Translations under genes and position numbers: made by a program
Shown here: piece by piece, positions 25,401 through 33,753 of the stretch
How positions within the stretch are numbered: the first letter of the stretch is position 1
Layout: each line of letters starts with the position of its first letter
NCBI GenBank assembly: GCA_964354155.1
Contig: CAYGYG010000005.1
Span: 72,428-136,427 of the forward strand
Origin: CAYGYG01 sp964354155
Lineage (GTDB): Bacteria > Hydrothermota > Tepidihabitantia > SM23-42 > CAYGYG01
DNA: 64,000 bases
Direction: 5' to 3'
Notes under the pieces: generated by a model
The model's input: the letters and a program-made list of their open reading frames with translations, nothing else
Told to the model about the DNA's origin: nothing
Database searches by the model: none

Positions 25401-28282
25401 ACCTGCTGGGGAATCTCACCAAAGTGACCGACGGAACCGGCAAGAAGACCACTTACACCTATGATAACCTGAGCCGATTGATCAAGATGAATAGCCCGGA
25501 CGCCCGGATCTCATCCTCTGACAGCTTTGACGCGGCCTACGACTATGACGACATTGGAAATCTGACCCAGAAGATCGACGGCAAAGGGTGTACCCGGTAC
25601 ACCTACGACAACCTCAACCGCCCGACCCTGATCACCAATTCCCCCGACACTTCAAGCTGGCCCGACACCGTTCGTTGTACGTACGACACCTCCCCGCCCA
25701 GCCCGCCTTCGGGCCAGGACAACCCCAAGGGTCGCTTGACCAAGATGGTGACGGTCGGAACCGACTCGATCATCTACTATTACGATGATTGGGGACGAGT
25801 GCGGATGAAGAAAGTCGGGCTCAAAGACCTATCCTGGATCGGTCCGATCAAGTACGACTACAATGATGCCGACCTCTGTACCCTGTTGACCTACCCGTTT
25901 GATGAATTCGGCATGGGCTTTGCGTCGTCAGTAAGATACCAGTACAACCGGCTGGGTCGTCTGGTGACGATTCCCAACTATGTCAGTGCTATCGACTACT
26001 ATGCCGCGGGTCAAACCAAGCTGATGAACTACACCAATGATGCTTACTTCGCGGCGAACTACGATAGGCGCCTAAGACCCCTCTCGATCGTCCATCAGAA
26101 GGGCGGCACCAAGCTCTTCGACAATGCTTTCCGGTACGATCCCTGCGGCAACATCATGAGCATCCACGATACCGTCACCCGGGCTCGAAGTGAGACCCTG
26201 CTCTACGATGCGCTGAGCCGGCTGGTCAAGGTCAAATTCCCCAATACTCCGGCTGACAGCCACTGGTTTGCGTACGATAAGGTCGGCAATCGAGTCAGGA
26301 AGGACAGCTTAGCTGACAACTACAAGTACTTCACCTCCACCAACCGTTGTTCCACCGACCACCGGGACTGGACCTACACCTACGACTACAACGGCAATAT
26401 CACCGATCGAAGCAACACCCACTATACTTACGACTGGAACAACCGGATGACCCAGTACTACCGGGGTAACCTCTATGACGGCGACACCACGGTCTACCTA
26501 CGCTACGACGCCTCGGGGTTAAGGGTCAGAAAACAGGTCATCATCACGGCGGGGGGCGGTGACGGGAACCCGGGCGGCAAGTTCTTTGAAGAACCGCTCC
26601 AGGATCTTGCCTTCAAGACTTCAGGCCCGGACAGCACCAATGATCCGGCCCGGGATCTGGGTATGGTTGAAGTCGAGAACACCGAGGAATATCTGAAGTT
26701 CTATCTCAAGATGAAACAAGCTTATGGTGCTTTACACGGTAATCATGCGCGCATCTTCATAACATTAGACGTTGACACGCTGATGAACTCGGGTAGACTT
26801 TCATTGCCCGAGGATGCAATGACGAAACTCTCACGCCAAGCCGGTTGGGAATACTGCGTCTACGTTCAAGGAATGAACGACTTCGGCCTATACCAATACA
26901 GCAATAATTCAGTCGTCAAGAAGTCCAAGCCGCTCGGTCTGGCCGTTGAGATCGAGAACGGACCGGAAAAGATGATCAAGATAACCGTGGCCAAGTACCT
27001 GATCAACAACCCATCCTGCGTCCGGTTCACGGTTACCACCCAGAAGCCCGGTTTCAAGAACAACGGCAAACGCAACGGCGGCAGTTCCAGTATCGACATC
27101 TTCCCGGGACAAGGTGAATTCCCCGGTAGAATCCCGGGCTTTGTCCAGGTCTTCACCCCCGACGATGACACCACCGATGCCATCCAGATCATTGATCCCA
27201 TCACCTACTACTTCTACGACGGTATCAATCCGATCACGGAGGTGGACGACTACGGAACCGTCACCGCCAACTACGTCTATGCCGGTGGCCTCCATGTGGC
27301 CCGAGTGACCAGTGACACCTTCTGGTATCATTGCGATGCTTTGGGCTCGCCGAGAAGGATGACGGATAGGTCGGGATCTGAGGTTTGGACCTGTTTCTAC
27401 TATCCTTTTGGTGAGCAGAAGTGGCCGGAGAGCGAGCAGATATCCAATAGCCATCAGTTTACCGGGAAAGAGTACGATGTTGAAATGTCTCTGAACTACT
27501 TCTGTCAACGGTACTACGATGCCACGATCGGACGGTTCATGAGTCTGGATCCCGAACGGCCGGCGGCCTCGAGTCCGTATGCGTACTGCCTGAACAATCC
27601 ACTTCGGTTCATCGATCCTCTTGGCAGAAAAGCCCAGGTACAAGCCCAGGAATTTCTGGAGAAGCTTTTTGATGAGAAGTGGACGCTGGCGCAGTCGGGC
27701 ATCTCGCAGCTGGCCCCGGAGATATTTGGACCCGGATGGCAATATACGTGGATGGACAAGGTCAGGCGGGCGACGTGGGAACTGAGCTACCAGCTGAAGT
27801 GGGGCAGTCTCAGAGAGGCCCGCATGAAAGCGGAGAAAGCAGGGAAGAAGCACCCGTATTCAGAGCTTCTCCGGAAGCTTAAGGAGTGGAAGTACGTGCT
27901 GGAGAAGGGAGGACTACCGTTCTTCGATCCAGGCGATGGTGGCTCCATTCACCTGCCCGTGTGGGTATTCAATGAGGCCGACCAATTGGCAGTAGTGCTT
28001 GTTCACGAAGGAACCCACGCGTGGCTGCAGGAGATATGTTCGCCTCAGCGCGCGGCGTTGATGCAAACTCCCCATGCAGATTGGGCGTACAAGCGATTCG
28101 AATACATTACTGAAGGTATGGCTTGCTTCCTGGAAGTCGGATACTATTACGGGTGCATGTCGCCTGATGCAGGGACTTTTTTTGGGACCTACGGGACGGA
28201 GCGAAGTATTTTTGGCGGCGGCTACGGGACTTGGTGGGAGAATGTTCTCTGGAGGGGGTACCTCTACGGTCCCCGGCGGTGA
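22436..28282 (+). CDS. Full-length secreted RHS/YD-repeat protein with C-terminal zinc-peptidase-like toxin tip
   Basis: A 1948-residue protein. Residues 1-18 form a Sec signal peptide, so export starts by Sec and not by a type VI spike. A long shell of YD repeats follows (YDNLSRLIKM, YDYDDIGNLTQKIDGKG and many others), then the RHS core-associated domain (FTGKEYDVEMSLNYFCQRYYDATIGRFM...) ending at DPLG (1727-1730). The variable tip (~1731-1948) begins with a linker shared with the next cassette. It carries HEGTH (1857-1861) and a downstream EGMACFLE (Glu1893), consistent with an HExxH...E zinc peptidase. A strong AAGGAGG site (22424-22430) precedes the ATG. By RHS precedent the shell encapsulates the tip; the target is unknown. 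A candidate immunity gene overlaps the stop codon. Confidence 0.92.
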   Translation: MWRIIVVGFLAIVLVRAQQYGALVGYNYPGPGYVEESGFREGGNFPISKRAPFALPLRTPLVRLNELPQVEGVTPINGALLLKHVDLVIRGRNGLDLEIARYYSSKIWFGTVEDSANRVYRDTLRPYSWLGKGWNLDWGEFYDWSDTMNYLMPSTKVITFIDSLSTDGSFLRYHMDQYITSKDGSRTAFGYSDDGKHCFVESITDAAGNYLKFFRVNSVIRLGKSPFQRMTFPIDSIHSSLGAAVRFYWQQDTFPGDARWVRLDSIRYAGFNGQTLAIRYRYQSARADSSPFGAVSFCDSLGAGGRTWLLRAVVYPNGDSVRYTYNKFLELDSIISAFGGVTRYRYGSYYYHVPSADSCKPPEYSTGGEISKHSRGVDTIFTYDPVTAQVCTTGYRRRFTPLGSGNCLSNPDSVLIVDAEHNKTTMTFKSSHRLGPIYKWNYRSGVLDSTVFYDRDDSIVKREYIRDSSITVAGKRYGVIDSVTTRIGGKLYVTRYRNYDNYGNVGLIYEKGDRGTSADDRSTRIRYSHDSTTHHTFWLKIWPHGDPAESLFIQAFSLVGIESLKTYRKWIGTYTPDTLRFDTAWQGPHPTFIEKHLRVSSSNDSDSVVVVRVTAREITTGDTICVCDTYALKLGGPEGNNPVYKGLNRHYRRKWIVSLPETVSICSDTNGLTPIAKTVYSYDDTSNIVALNYPYIKGWQSPTLFPSIRGNLTKVEQWRDGSSYTKTEFRHDSCGNVVRTINWVTGSKAETTFVHYKYYDEGANQAKYQYAYPYRTVEHLASSPCSLVVRAEYDLPTGLVTRSVDPNLDSTRYEYDNMSRLTKVWRMGENDNSRWILYKDTESPRAVVDSTKLDNSRWMRSKTSFDGFGRAIITYNYDPDSGRTIVTKTAYNKNGQVAKVCNPYYVSYGSEPSWGDPADTLSTRFYYDGLGRMIKTLYPNGDSTMIKYGDNWRKVINEKSDTTRYFYNAFADLDSVVGPLNDTTRYTHDLLGNLTKVTDGTGKKTTYTYDNLSRLIKMNSPDARISSSDSFDAAYDYDDIGNLTQKIDGKGCTRYTYDNLNRPTLITNSPDTSSWPDTVRCTYDTSPPSPPSGQDNPKGRLTKMVTVGTDSIIYYYDDWGRVRMKKVGLKDLSWIGPIKYDYNDADLCTLLTYPFDEFGMGFASSVRYQYNRLGRLVTIPNYVSAIDYYAAGQTKLMNYTNDAYFAANYDRRLRPLSIVHQKGGTKLFDNAFRYDPCGNIMSIHDTVTRARSETLLYDALSRLVKVKFPNTPADSHWFAYDKVGNRVRKDSLADNYKYFTSTNRCSTDHRDWTYTYDYNGNITDRSNTHYTYDWNNRMTQYYRGNLYDGDTTVYLRYDASGLRVRKQVIITAGGGDGNPGGKFFEEPLQDLAFKTSGPDSTNDPARDLGMVEVENTEEYLKFYLKMKQAYGALHGNHARIFITLDVDTLMNSGRLSLPEDAMTKLSRQAGWEYCVYVQGMNDFGLYQYSNNSVVKKSKPLGLAVEIENGPEKMIKITVAKYLINNPSCVRFTVTTQKPGFKNNGKRNGGSSSIDIFPGQGEFPGRIPGFVQVFTPDDDTTDAIQIIDPITYYFYDGINPITEVDDYGTVTANYVYAGGLHVARVTSDTFWYHCDALGSPRRMTDRSGSEVWTCFYYPFGEQKWPESEQISNSHQFTGKEYDVEMSLNYFCQRYYDATIGRFMSLDPERPAASSPYAYCLNNPLRFIDPLGRKAQVQAQEFLEKLFDEKWTLAQSGISQLAPEIFGPGWQYTWMDKVRRATWELSYQLKWGSLREARMKAEKAGKKHPYSELLRKLKEWKYVLEKGGLPFFDPGDGGSIHLPVWVFNEADQLAVVLVHEGTHAWLQEICSPQRAALMQTPHADWAYKRFEYITEGMACFLEVGYYYGCMSPDAGTFFGTYGTERSIFGGGYGTWWENVLWRGYLYGPRR

Positions 28283-29169
28283 GACGCGTGGTTATTTTCG
28301 GAATGCTAGTTGCAAGGTGTTTCACCTACCTCTGCGTGTGCGGAGCAAGCCCAATGCTGGAACGGCTGCCTCAGTACGAATACCGTATAACTGAAACCAA
28401 GAACGTCCACGCACTTGCACGGCAATGTCTGAGCACGATCGACACCGCTTTTGCATACAGTCGGTATGAGGCCTCGATTGTGTCACCTCTCATCACCAAG
28501 AGCATGATCCTTGTCATGAGATACGACTCGGCGAGGTCTTGGCGGCCGCGTTTTGGTGTGGTCGTATGTTGGGTTGACCGGCCGGAGTCTACGTCAGTGT
28601 GTTCAGCGCTTGCATCGACCGAGGACTTCAATGCCCTCTTAGCGTTTGAGGGCATTCGCCCCATGACGATGGATATGGCCTTAGAGGTCGCGAGGCTCTA
28701 CGTTAGGTGTCTATCTCTTCACCATCCGTATCGGTTCGGCTGTTTCTTTCTCGAGGAATTGCCGGTGTTGGCGGAATCGATGGACTCCAGGGGTGCAGTG
28801 GTTGACTCGGTTTATCCTTCTCTCGACAATTTCATGTTTCTTGGCAGGCGCATCGAGCATTGGGATAACTGCAAGCAGGGGCTGGCCTGTTACGCTTCAC
28901 CGAGTCGCACGGAATGGGATGACGAATATGCCTGTGTAAGGATGAGAAAAGGTGGCGGGTATGATGTCCTGCTGATGACCGCAGGAGCAAATGATGCGGA
29001 TATTCTCAAAGACATTACCTGTCGCCCGGCCTGGTATGTCGCCAGATATATCATGCTGCACAGATGGGAGTTTGTCGTGATGCCCGAAGGAGTTTCCTCG
29101 GTGAAGATCACGGACATCAGCAAGCGCCTTAAAAAGCGTCAAGGTTGCTTGGGCTCTTCGTTCTGGTAG
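28279..29169 (+). CDS. Candidate immunity protein for the first RHS tip, exported
   Basis: I place the start at GTG 28279, which overlaps the RHS stop codon (GTGA). It gives a 296-residue protein with an N-terminal Arg-Arg and a hydrophobic stretch ending at a Cys-rich LCVCGAS, a plausible signal or lipoprotein leader. The rest (e.g. YDSARSWRPRFGVVVCWVDR) matches no family I recognise. Coupling to the toxin and envelope targeting suggest it protects the periplasm or surface from the zinc-peptidase tip. Its codon use and lower GC resemble the accessory tips more than the RHS shell. The function is inferred from position only. Confidence 0.6.
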   Translation: MRRVVIFGMLVARCFTYLCVCGASPMLERLPQYEYRITETKNVHALARQCLSTIDTAFAYSRYEASIVSPLITKSMILVMRYDSARSWRPRFGVVVCWVDRPESTSVCSALASTEDFNALLAFEGIRPMTMDMALEVARLYVRCLSLHHPYRFGCFFLEELPVLAESMDSRGAVVDSVYPSLDNFMFLGRRIEHWDNCKQGLACYASPSRTEWDDEYACVRMRKGGGYDVLLMTAGANDADILKDITCRPAWYVARYIMLHRWEFVVMPEGVSSVKITDISKRLKKRQGCLGSSFW

Positions 29170-29199
29170 GGCAGAAAAAGAGCGATCGTACGAAAGGGT

Positions 29200-29453
29200 G
29201 CTGCCACCGGTAATCATGCCCGGCTCTTCATCACCTTGGATATTGACACGGTCAAGAACTAAGGTAAGCTTGTTCTGCCGGTCGGTGATTCATGAAATCG
29301 GAGATCCCGTCAGGGAAGGATTTACCAATGCTCGTCTCGAGATCCGACGCGGAGGATACTTGTGTCGTCATTCGCTAAATTCGCCATCATTCGCAGAATT
29401 CGGGCGTCTCCCGACGCCAATGACACGGCCTTTACCGATTCACTAACAACTCA
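29200..29453 (+). pseudogene. Decayed RHS core fragment upstream of orphan cassette 1
   Basis: GGTAATCATGC...CTTCATCACC...GTTGACACGG-like sequence here aligns with 26738-26820 of the full-length gene, and TAACAACTCAATGAGCAAG aligns with the segment at ~26903. An in-frame stop after VKN (about 29260) interrupts the frame. Cassette 1 was therefore once continuous with more of the core, and its present start lies inside the former reading frame. Confidence 0.65.
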
Positions 29454-30821
29454 ATGAGCAAGCTATCGAAACCATCGAACATGGCCGTTGAGATCGAGAA
29501 CGGACCGGAGAAGCTGATCACGGTCTCGGTCGCCAAATCGTTGATCAGCAACCCTTCCTGTGTGCGGTTCGCGGTTACCACCCAGAAGCCCGGTTTCAAG
29601 AACAACGGGCCGAAGAACCACGGCAGTTCCAGTATCGACATCTTCCCGGGGCAAGGGGAGTTCCCCGGCAGAATCCCGGGCTTTGTCCAGGTCTTCACCC
29701 CGCAAGACGACTCCACCGATGCCATGCAGGTCATTGATCCGATTACCTACTTTTTCTACGACGGTATCAACCCGATCACCGAGGTTGATGATTATGGTGC
29801 TGTGACGGCTAATTATGTCTACGCCGGGGGTCTGCATGTGGCCCGGGTGACCACCGACACCTTCTGGTATCATTGCGATGCACTGGGCTCGCCGAGAAGG
29901 ATGACGGATAGGTCAGGATCTGCGGTCTGGAACTGTTTCTACTATCCCTTCGGTGAGCAGAAGTGGCCGGAGAGTGAGCAGATCTCCAACAGCCATCAAT
30001 TCACCGGGAAAGAGTGGGACACGGACATGAGTCTCAACTACTTCTGCCAGCGGTATTACGACCCGAGTATCGGGCGCTTCATGGCCCTGGATCCAGAGCG
30101 GCCGGCGGCATCGAGTCCGTACGCATACTGTTATAACAACCCATTGCGCTTCATCGACCCGCTGGGCAGAAAAGCCCAAGTACAAGCCCAGGAGTTTCTG
30201 GAGAAGCTGTTTGATGAGAAGTGGACGCTGGCGCAATCAGGTATCTCGCAATTAGCCCCGGAGATATTTGGCGAGGGCTGGTGGCGCGAGAGTTACGGTG
30301 ACAACGCGTTTGGCCTGAAGGTCTATCAGGCCATGTTCTGGTTGAAATCAGGGCTGTGGGATTGGGATGTTCTCACCAAGCATGGCTGGGTAGAATTCAA
30401 TCCCGGTCTGGCAATCATCTCAATGAACATTACGCTGGTGGCTGGTGCTACAGATGGCGAGTATGCCGCCGTTACGAACGACCGTTTTCGCATCTTTCTT
30501 AACGCTGGCGATGACGGTATCATGGCGATAAGCATTTATGATTTGATGTGCACAATAGAACACGAACTTACCCACCATCTTCAGAAGGAAAGCGGAGAAC
30601 GCAGGGACTTTGGCGGCGGCCATCGCCATACCGCGTGGCAGGCCAAGGGCAGGAATGAACTCGAGGCATACGGGAGAACTCTTGCTCGATATGGTGATTT
30701 GTTGTCTCCTGACTTCAGGGCACAAAACATGGTGGCGATGATGATTTACTACGTAATGTATCATAGTGCACTCTGGCCGCCGGCGAGGCTTGTCCCGACT
30801 GGCGAGGGCCAGCCTGAATGA
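29454..30821 (+). CDS. Orphan RHS cassette 1: core fragment plus second zinc-peptidase-like tip
   Basis: A 455-residue product with no signal peptide. Residues 1-250 are nearly identical to the end of the full-length RHS core (GPEKLITVSVAK, FYYPFGEQKWPESEQ, RYYDPSIGRFM, DPLGRKAQVQAQEF). The 34-residue linker after DPLG is also shared with the first tip, after which the sequences diverge. The tip contains HELTHH (370-375) and NELEAY (401-406), again an HExxH peptidase pattern. It probably cannot be exported by itself; it is best seen as a silent tip that can recombine onto the full-length gene. It overlaps the following lipoprotein gene by ATGA. Confidence 0.85.
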   Translation: MSKLSKPSNMAVEIENGPEKLITVSVAKSLISNPSCVRFAVTTQKPGFKNNGPKNHGSSSIDIFPGQGEFPGRIPGFVQVFTPQDDSTDAMQVIDPITYFFYDGINPITEVDDYGAVTANYVYAGGLHVARVTTDTFWYHCDALGSPRRMTDRSGSAVWNCFYYPFGEQKWPESEQISNSHQFTGKEWDTDMSLNYFCQRYYDPSIGRFMALDPERPAASSPYAYCYNNPLRFIDPLGRKAQVQAQEFLEKLFDEKWTLAQSGISQLAPEIFGEGWWRESYGDNAFGLKVYQAMFWLKSGLWDWDVLTKHGWVEFNPGLAIISMNITLVAGATDGEYAAVTNDRFRIFLNAGDDGIMAISIYDLMCTIEHELTHHLQKESGERRDFGGGHRHTAWQAKGRNELEAYGRTLARYGDLLSPDFRAQNMVAMMIYYVMYHSALWPPARLVPTGEGQPE

Positions 30822-31498
30822 GGAGAATGGCCCGGGGCATCACCGGTGCGTTCATCGTACCGCTCATCATGCTGCTGGCGTGCAGTGGAAGGCGTCCACC
30901 AACAAGCGGCGCCATGAGACTAGTTTGGTTTGGGGAGAATAGCAGGGTGGTCCATATCCAAGGCAAATCGTTTGATGGCTTCTTCGCAGACAGCATGCGC
31001 ATTGTGAGCTGGAGGGAGACGTTGGAGCCAGTGAGACTCGCAATCCTGGCAATCGGCCGCGGGGATAGGACCGTTATTGTTCTCAGTGGCACTGACGCAC
31101 GACGGGAGATCGTAGATGGTCATGGGGTTATCTATACGGCCTGCATTTCGGTCGCCGATTTTCGCGCCGGCGACTCTGTTGACCTGAGTCGCTCCTCGGT
31201 GACGTCATACTTCAGCTACACGGCACTGGGAATGCGACGCATGACACGTGGTTTTGCGAAGAACTTGATCGGCCACATCGTGACCGAAAAGCGGGTTGGA
31301 AATAGTATGACTGGAAGGGCTCACTTCGAGGCCGACGTCACAGAAGCCAGTCGAACCCCCGACCCTGCCCAGTCCGAAATCGTTCATGGTAGAGTCGTAG
31401 GCGATGTCGAATTTCAAATCAGAAAGCAGCAGTTCAGAAAACTGGGGCAGAAAGTGCAAGTCGTGTTCGCTGTGCTCGAAGACGTGATCAAGGACTAG
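30818..31498 (+). CDS. Candidate immunity lipoprotein for orphan cassette 1
   Basis: A 226-residue protein starting in an ATGA overlap with the toxin cassette. The signal has a basic N-terminus (MRRMAR), a hydrophobic core and a proper lipobox LLAC with Cys22, so it should be a lipoprotein. The mature part (RLVWFGENSRVVHIQG..., later QIRKQQFRKLGQKVQVVF) matches no family I recognise. As with the first toxin, an HExxH tip is paired with an envelope-anchored partner, which fits inhibition of a peptidase acting outside the cytoplasm. The function is inferred from position and export signal. Confidence 0.65.
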   Translation: MRRMARGITGAFIVPLIMLLACSGRRPPTSGAMRLVWFGENSRVVHIQGKSFDGFFADSMRIVSWRETLEPVRLAILAIGRGDRTVIVLSGTDARREIVDGHGVIYTACISVADFRAGDSVDLSRSSVTSYFSYTALGMRRMTRGFAKNLIGHIVTEKRVGNSMTGRAHFEADVTEASRTPDPAQSEIVHGRVVGDVEFQIRKQQFRKLGQKVQVVFAVLEDVIKD

Positions 31499-31514
31499 CT
31501 GCAGGACGGCACGA

Positions 31515-32399
31515 ATGGATACGTCGAACTGCTTCCTTTATCTCTTCGGTGAGCAGAAGTGGCCGCAGAGTGAGCAGATCTCCAACAGCCATCAATTCAC
31601 CGGGAAAGAGTGGGACACGGACATGAGTCTCAACTACTTCTGCCAGCGGTATTACGACCCGAGTATTGGACGGTTCATGACTTTAGATCCCATTGCGGGC
31701 TATCTTGAGGAGCCGCAGAGTCAGAACCGGTATGCGTACTGTCTCAACAATCCCTTGAAATACGTTGATCCGGTGGGGTTGGTTGTGGTCGAAGCAGGTT
31801 TTGATAGAAGCGGCCGCGGTACGGAAGACAACCCCCTGGGAATGTGCGGTTCATCGGTTACTGCCGCCCGGCCGCCTAGGCCCCTTGGGCCGCCCCATCC
31901 GGCGAGTGCTCCGGGGCGGATGCGTATCGGCGATCTACCGGGGCAGGACTACACTACACGGGGTCGTGGTTCAGCAAGCGGAGGTCTTGCGCAAGCAGGG
32001 CCGGGTGCTTATGTCGGCATGGATGCTGGTGCATGGAGCCGCTTTGGAGGATACTCGGCCATTCCTGATGCAGTTTCCTATGGTCTGCATGGCATGCCAT
32101 ACGTCACGCCCCGGGTCATCTTAGATGATTATCCAATCGAGCGTCGCGATGCTGTTGAGGAACAAATTCCTCTCTGGGAAGATGAGCCCGGTCTCATCGA
32201 TGTCACCGATGTTACGCTGGCCATTTTCACGCTTGGGAGCAGCATGAGCGCGGTGCGCGTGCCCCGTTTAGGCGGAAGCGGAAAAACAGACCTGCTAATT
32301 CAATGGAGATTTGGTCGCCAGACGCGTTTCGACATATTTCGACCTTATCCCCATCGATTTCCCCACATACATCCGTGGGAGAAGATCGGCCCCCGTTAA
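31515..32399 (+). CDS. Orphan RHS cassette 2: truncated core plus unclassified toxin tip
   Basis: A 294-residue product. The first ~90 residues are the end of the RHS core (FGEQKWPQSEQISNSHQF, RYYDPSIGRFM, LEEPQSQNRYAYC, DPVGL). The recognisable homology begins abruptly at the NCFLYLFGEQ segment, marking the recombination edge. The tip is Gly/Pro-rich at first and ends in a compact basic segment with FGRQTRFDIFRP and HRFPHIHPW. His/Arg clustering would suit a nuclease or nucleotide-acting enzyme, but I cannot assign a family. A small soluble immunity candidate follows 34 bases downstream, which fits a cytoplasmic target. Confidence 0.75.
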   Translation: MDTSNCFLYLFGEQKWPQSEQISNSHQFTGKEWDTDMSLNYFCQRYYDPSIGRFMTLDPIAGYLEEPQSQNRYAYCLNNPLKYVDPVGLVVVEAGFDRSGRGTEDNPLGMCGSSVTAARPPRPLGPPHPASAPGRMRIGDLPGQDYTTRGRGSASGGLAQAGPGAYVGMDAGAWSRFGGYSAIPDAVSYGLHGMPYVTPRVILDDYPIERRDAVEEQIPLWEDEPGLIDVTDVTLAIFTLGSSMSAVRVPRLGGSGKTDLLIQWRFGRQTRFDIFRPYPHRFPHIHPWEKIGPR

Positions 32400-32433
32400 C
32401 CGCCGATGCAGTGAAACGACAGGAGGCAAGGCC

Positions 32434-32667
32434 ATGATGTTCTCTTTCTCATCATCACGGACCGACATCCCTGCGGATGCGGTGTTACGATTTTCGTGTC
32501 ACGACAAAGAAATCGGAATCTTCGGTAATCCAGCCGGATTACGGTACTTGGGACAGCTTCTTGTAGAGCTTTCTGAAAGACCCAAGATGAACCACATACA
32601 CTTTGATGGTACTACTGTCAGGCTTGCCCCTGCCTCACTGACAGCTTTTATTTCCATTATCGACTGA
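32434..32667 (+). CDS. Small immunity protein, Imm32-like
   Basis: A 77-residue soluble protein, preceded by AGGAGG (32421-32426) with a 7-nt spacing to ATG 32434. The segments GNPAGLRYLGQLLVELSE and HIHFDG recall the Imm32 immunity family as I remember it. It follows orphan cassette 2 and its stop overlaps the start of cassette 3 (TGATG). With no signal peptide it should act in the cytosol, binding the cassette 2 tip. The family name is from memory of the motif and should be treated as tentative. Confidence 0.65.
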   Translation: MMFSFSSSRTDIPADAVLRFSCHDKEIGIFGNPAGLRYLGQLLVELSERPKMNHIHFDGTTVRLAPASLTAFISIID

Positions 32668-33752
32668 TGGTCGGCCTCGGGAGAGGCGGGCAGGACGTAC
32701 CGCGAGCAGTCGGTCGTTTATCGAGGTCTGAACGCCTGCGCAACCTGCACGTGGCCCGAGTAACCTCGGATACCTTCTGGTATCATTGTGATGCCCTGGG
32801 ATCGGCCAGAGTCATGACCGACACGTCCGGGTCCCAGGTCTGGAACTGCTTCTACTATCCCTTTGGTGAGCAGAAGTGGCCGGAGAGCGAACAGGTCACC
32901 AACAGCCACCAGTTTACGGGGAAAGAGTGGGACACGGACATGAGTCTCAACTACTTTTGCCAGAGATACTACGACCCCACGATCGGCCGCTTCATGACTT
33001 TAGATCCCATTGCTGGCTATCTTGAGGAGCCGCAGAGTCAGAACCGGCATGTCTACTGCATCAATAATCCGTTGAAGTATGTTGACCCGCTGGGGTTGTG
33101 GCCAAGGTGGCTGTCGAAGCACAATCCGGAGGGTTACGAGGAGGTCGTAGGTTGGAGTGGCGGTTCAGAGTGTGTGGTTACCGCAAACCGACCATATAGA
33201 CCAGGAAGAAGTCTCATTGGGAACCTCCCACGTCAGGACCCACGTGAGCGCGGCTGGGGGTGGGCCAACACGGGCAAGAACCGGTACAGCAGCACGACAT
33301 GGGATACCGGATTGGACGCACTCCTGCCGGCCAGGGGAGGGGTTGTCAATACAAGTCGCGCATCAGAGGCTCCTGTGTCATCACCTCTGACACAGTTTGC
33401 CTTCGGCGTGCAAATACAGAGTGCAGCTGCGCTAATAGTAAAGGGCTATTCGCATGCGGTCACCTGGATGCGTGTGCCCAGATCGACCGCTGGAGAGTAT
33501 GTAACATATGGTGAATCATGGGGTGCAGAATTCGGAGTTTCTCCATTCACTGCTGTTTTTGCACTCGGATATGGATCCTGGGAAGGCTGGTTGACAGAAT
33601 GGGAACTCTCTTTGCTGTATTTTCAATGTTCATATTTCTATTCTGAGTCACCAAGCCTAACGAGCCGTTGGCGTGGAGGGTCTATCGGACTTGGCGTTAG
33701 CTTGCCCGGTGGTTTTGTTCGTAGAAGAATCAGAACATTCAGGATCGACTGA
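32667..33752 (+). CDS. Orphan RHS cassette 3: core fragment plus unclassified, possibly membrane-active tip
   Basis: A 361-residue product. RHS homology starts at LHVARVTSDTFWYHC and runs to KYVDPLGL at about residue 142. The following ~215 residues are the tip: a Gly/Arg-rich linker (SLIGNLPRQDP resembles IGDLPGQD in cassette 2), then an aromatic- and glycine-rich region (FGVQIQSAAALIVKGYSHAV, FALGYGSWEGWLTEWELSLL, GSIGLGVSLPGGF). Hydrophobic, strand-like stretches and a membrane-protein immunity partner suggest a membrane-targeting toxin, but no family is recognised. The first ~28 residues before the core are unrelated junction sequence. Confidence 0.75.
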   Translation: MVGLGRGGQDVPRAVGRLSRSERLRNLHVARVTSDTFWYHCDALGSARVMTDTSGSQVWNCFYYPFGEQKWPESEQVTNSHQFTGKEWDTDMSLNYFCQRYYDPTIGRFMTLDPIAGYLEEPQSQNRHVYCINNPLKYVDPLGLWPRWLSKHNPEGYEEVVGWSGGSECVVTANRPYRPGRSLIGNLPRQDPRERGWGWANTGKNRYSSTTWDTGLDALLPARGGVVNTSRASEAPVSSPLTQFAFGVQIQSAAALIVKGYSHAVTWMRVPRSTAGEYVTYGESWGAEFGVSPFTAVFALGYGSWEGWLTEWELSLLYFQCSYFYSESPSLTSRWRGGSIGLGVSLPGGFVRRRIRTFRID

Positions 33753-33753
33753 A

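Noticed and set aside
22436..28282. Type VI secretion-associated RHS (VgrG/PAAR-linked)
   Set aside because: The protein begins with a Sec signal peptide, there is no PAAR domain, and no type VI genes are in the window.
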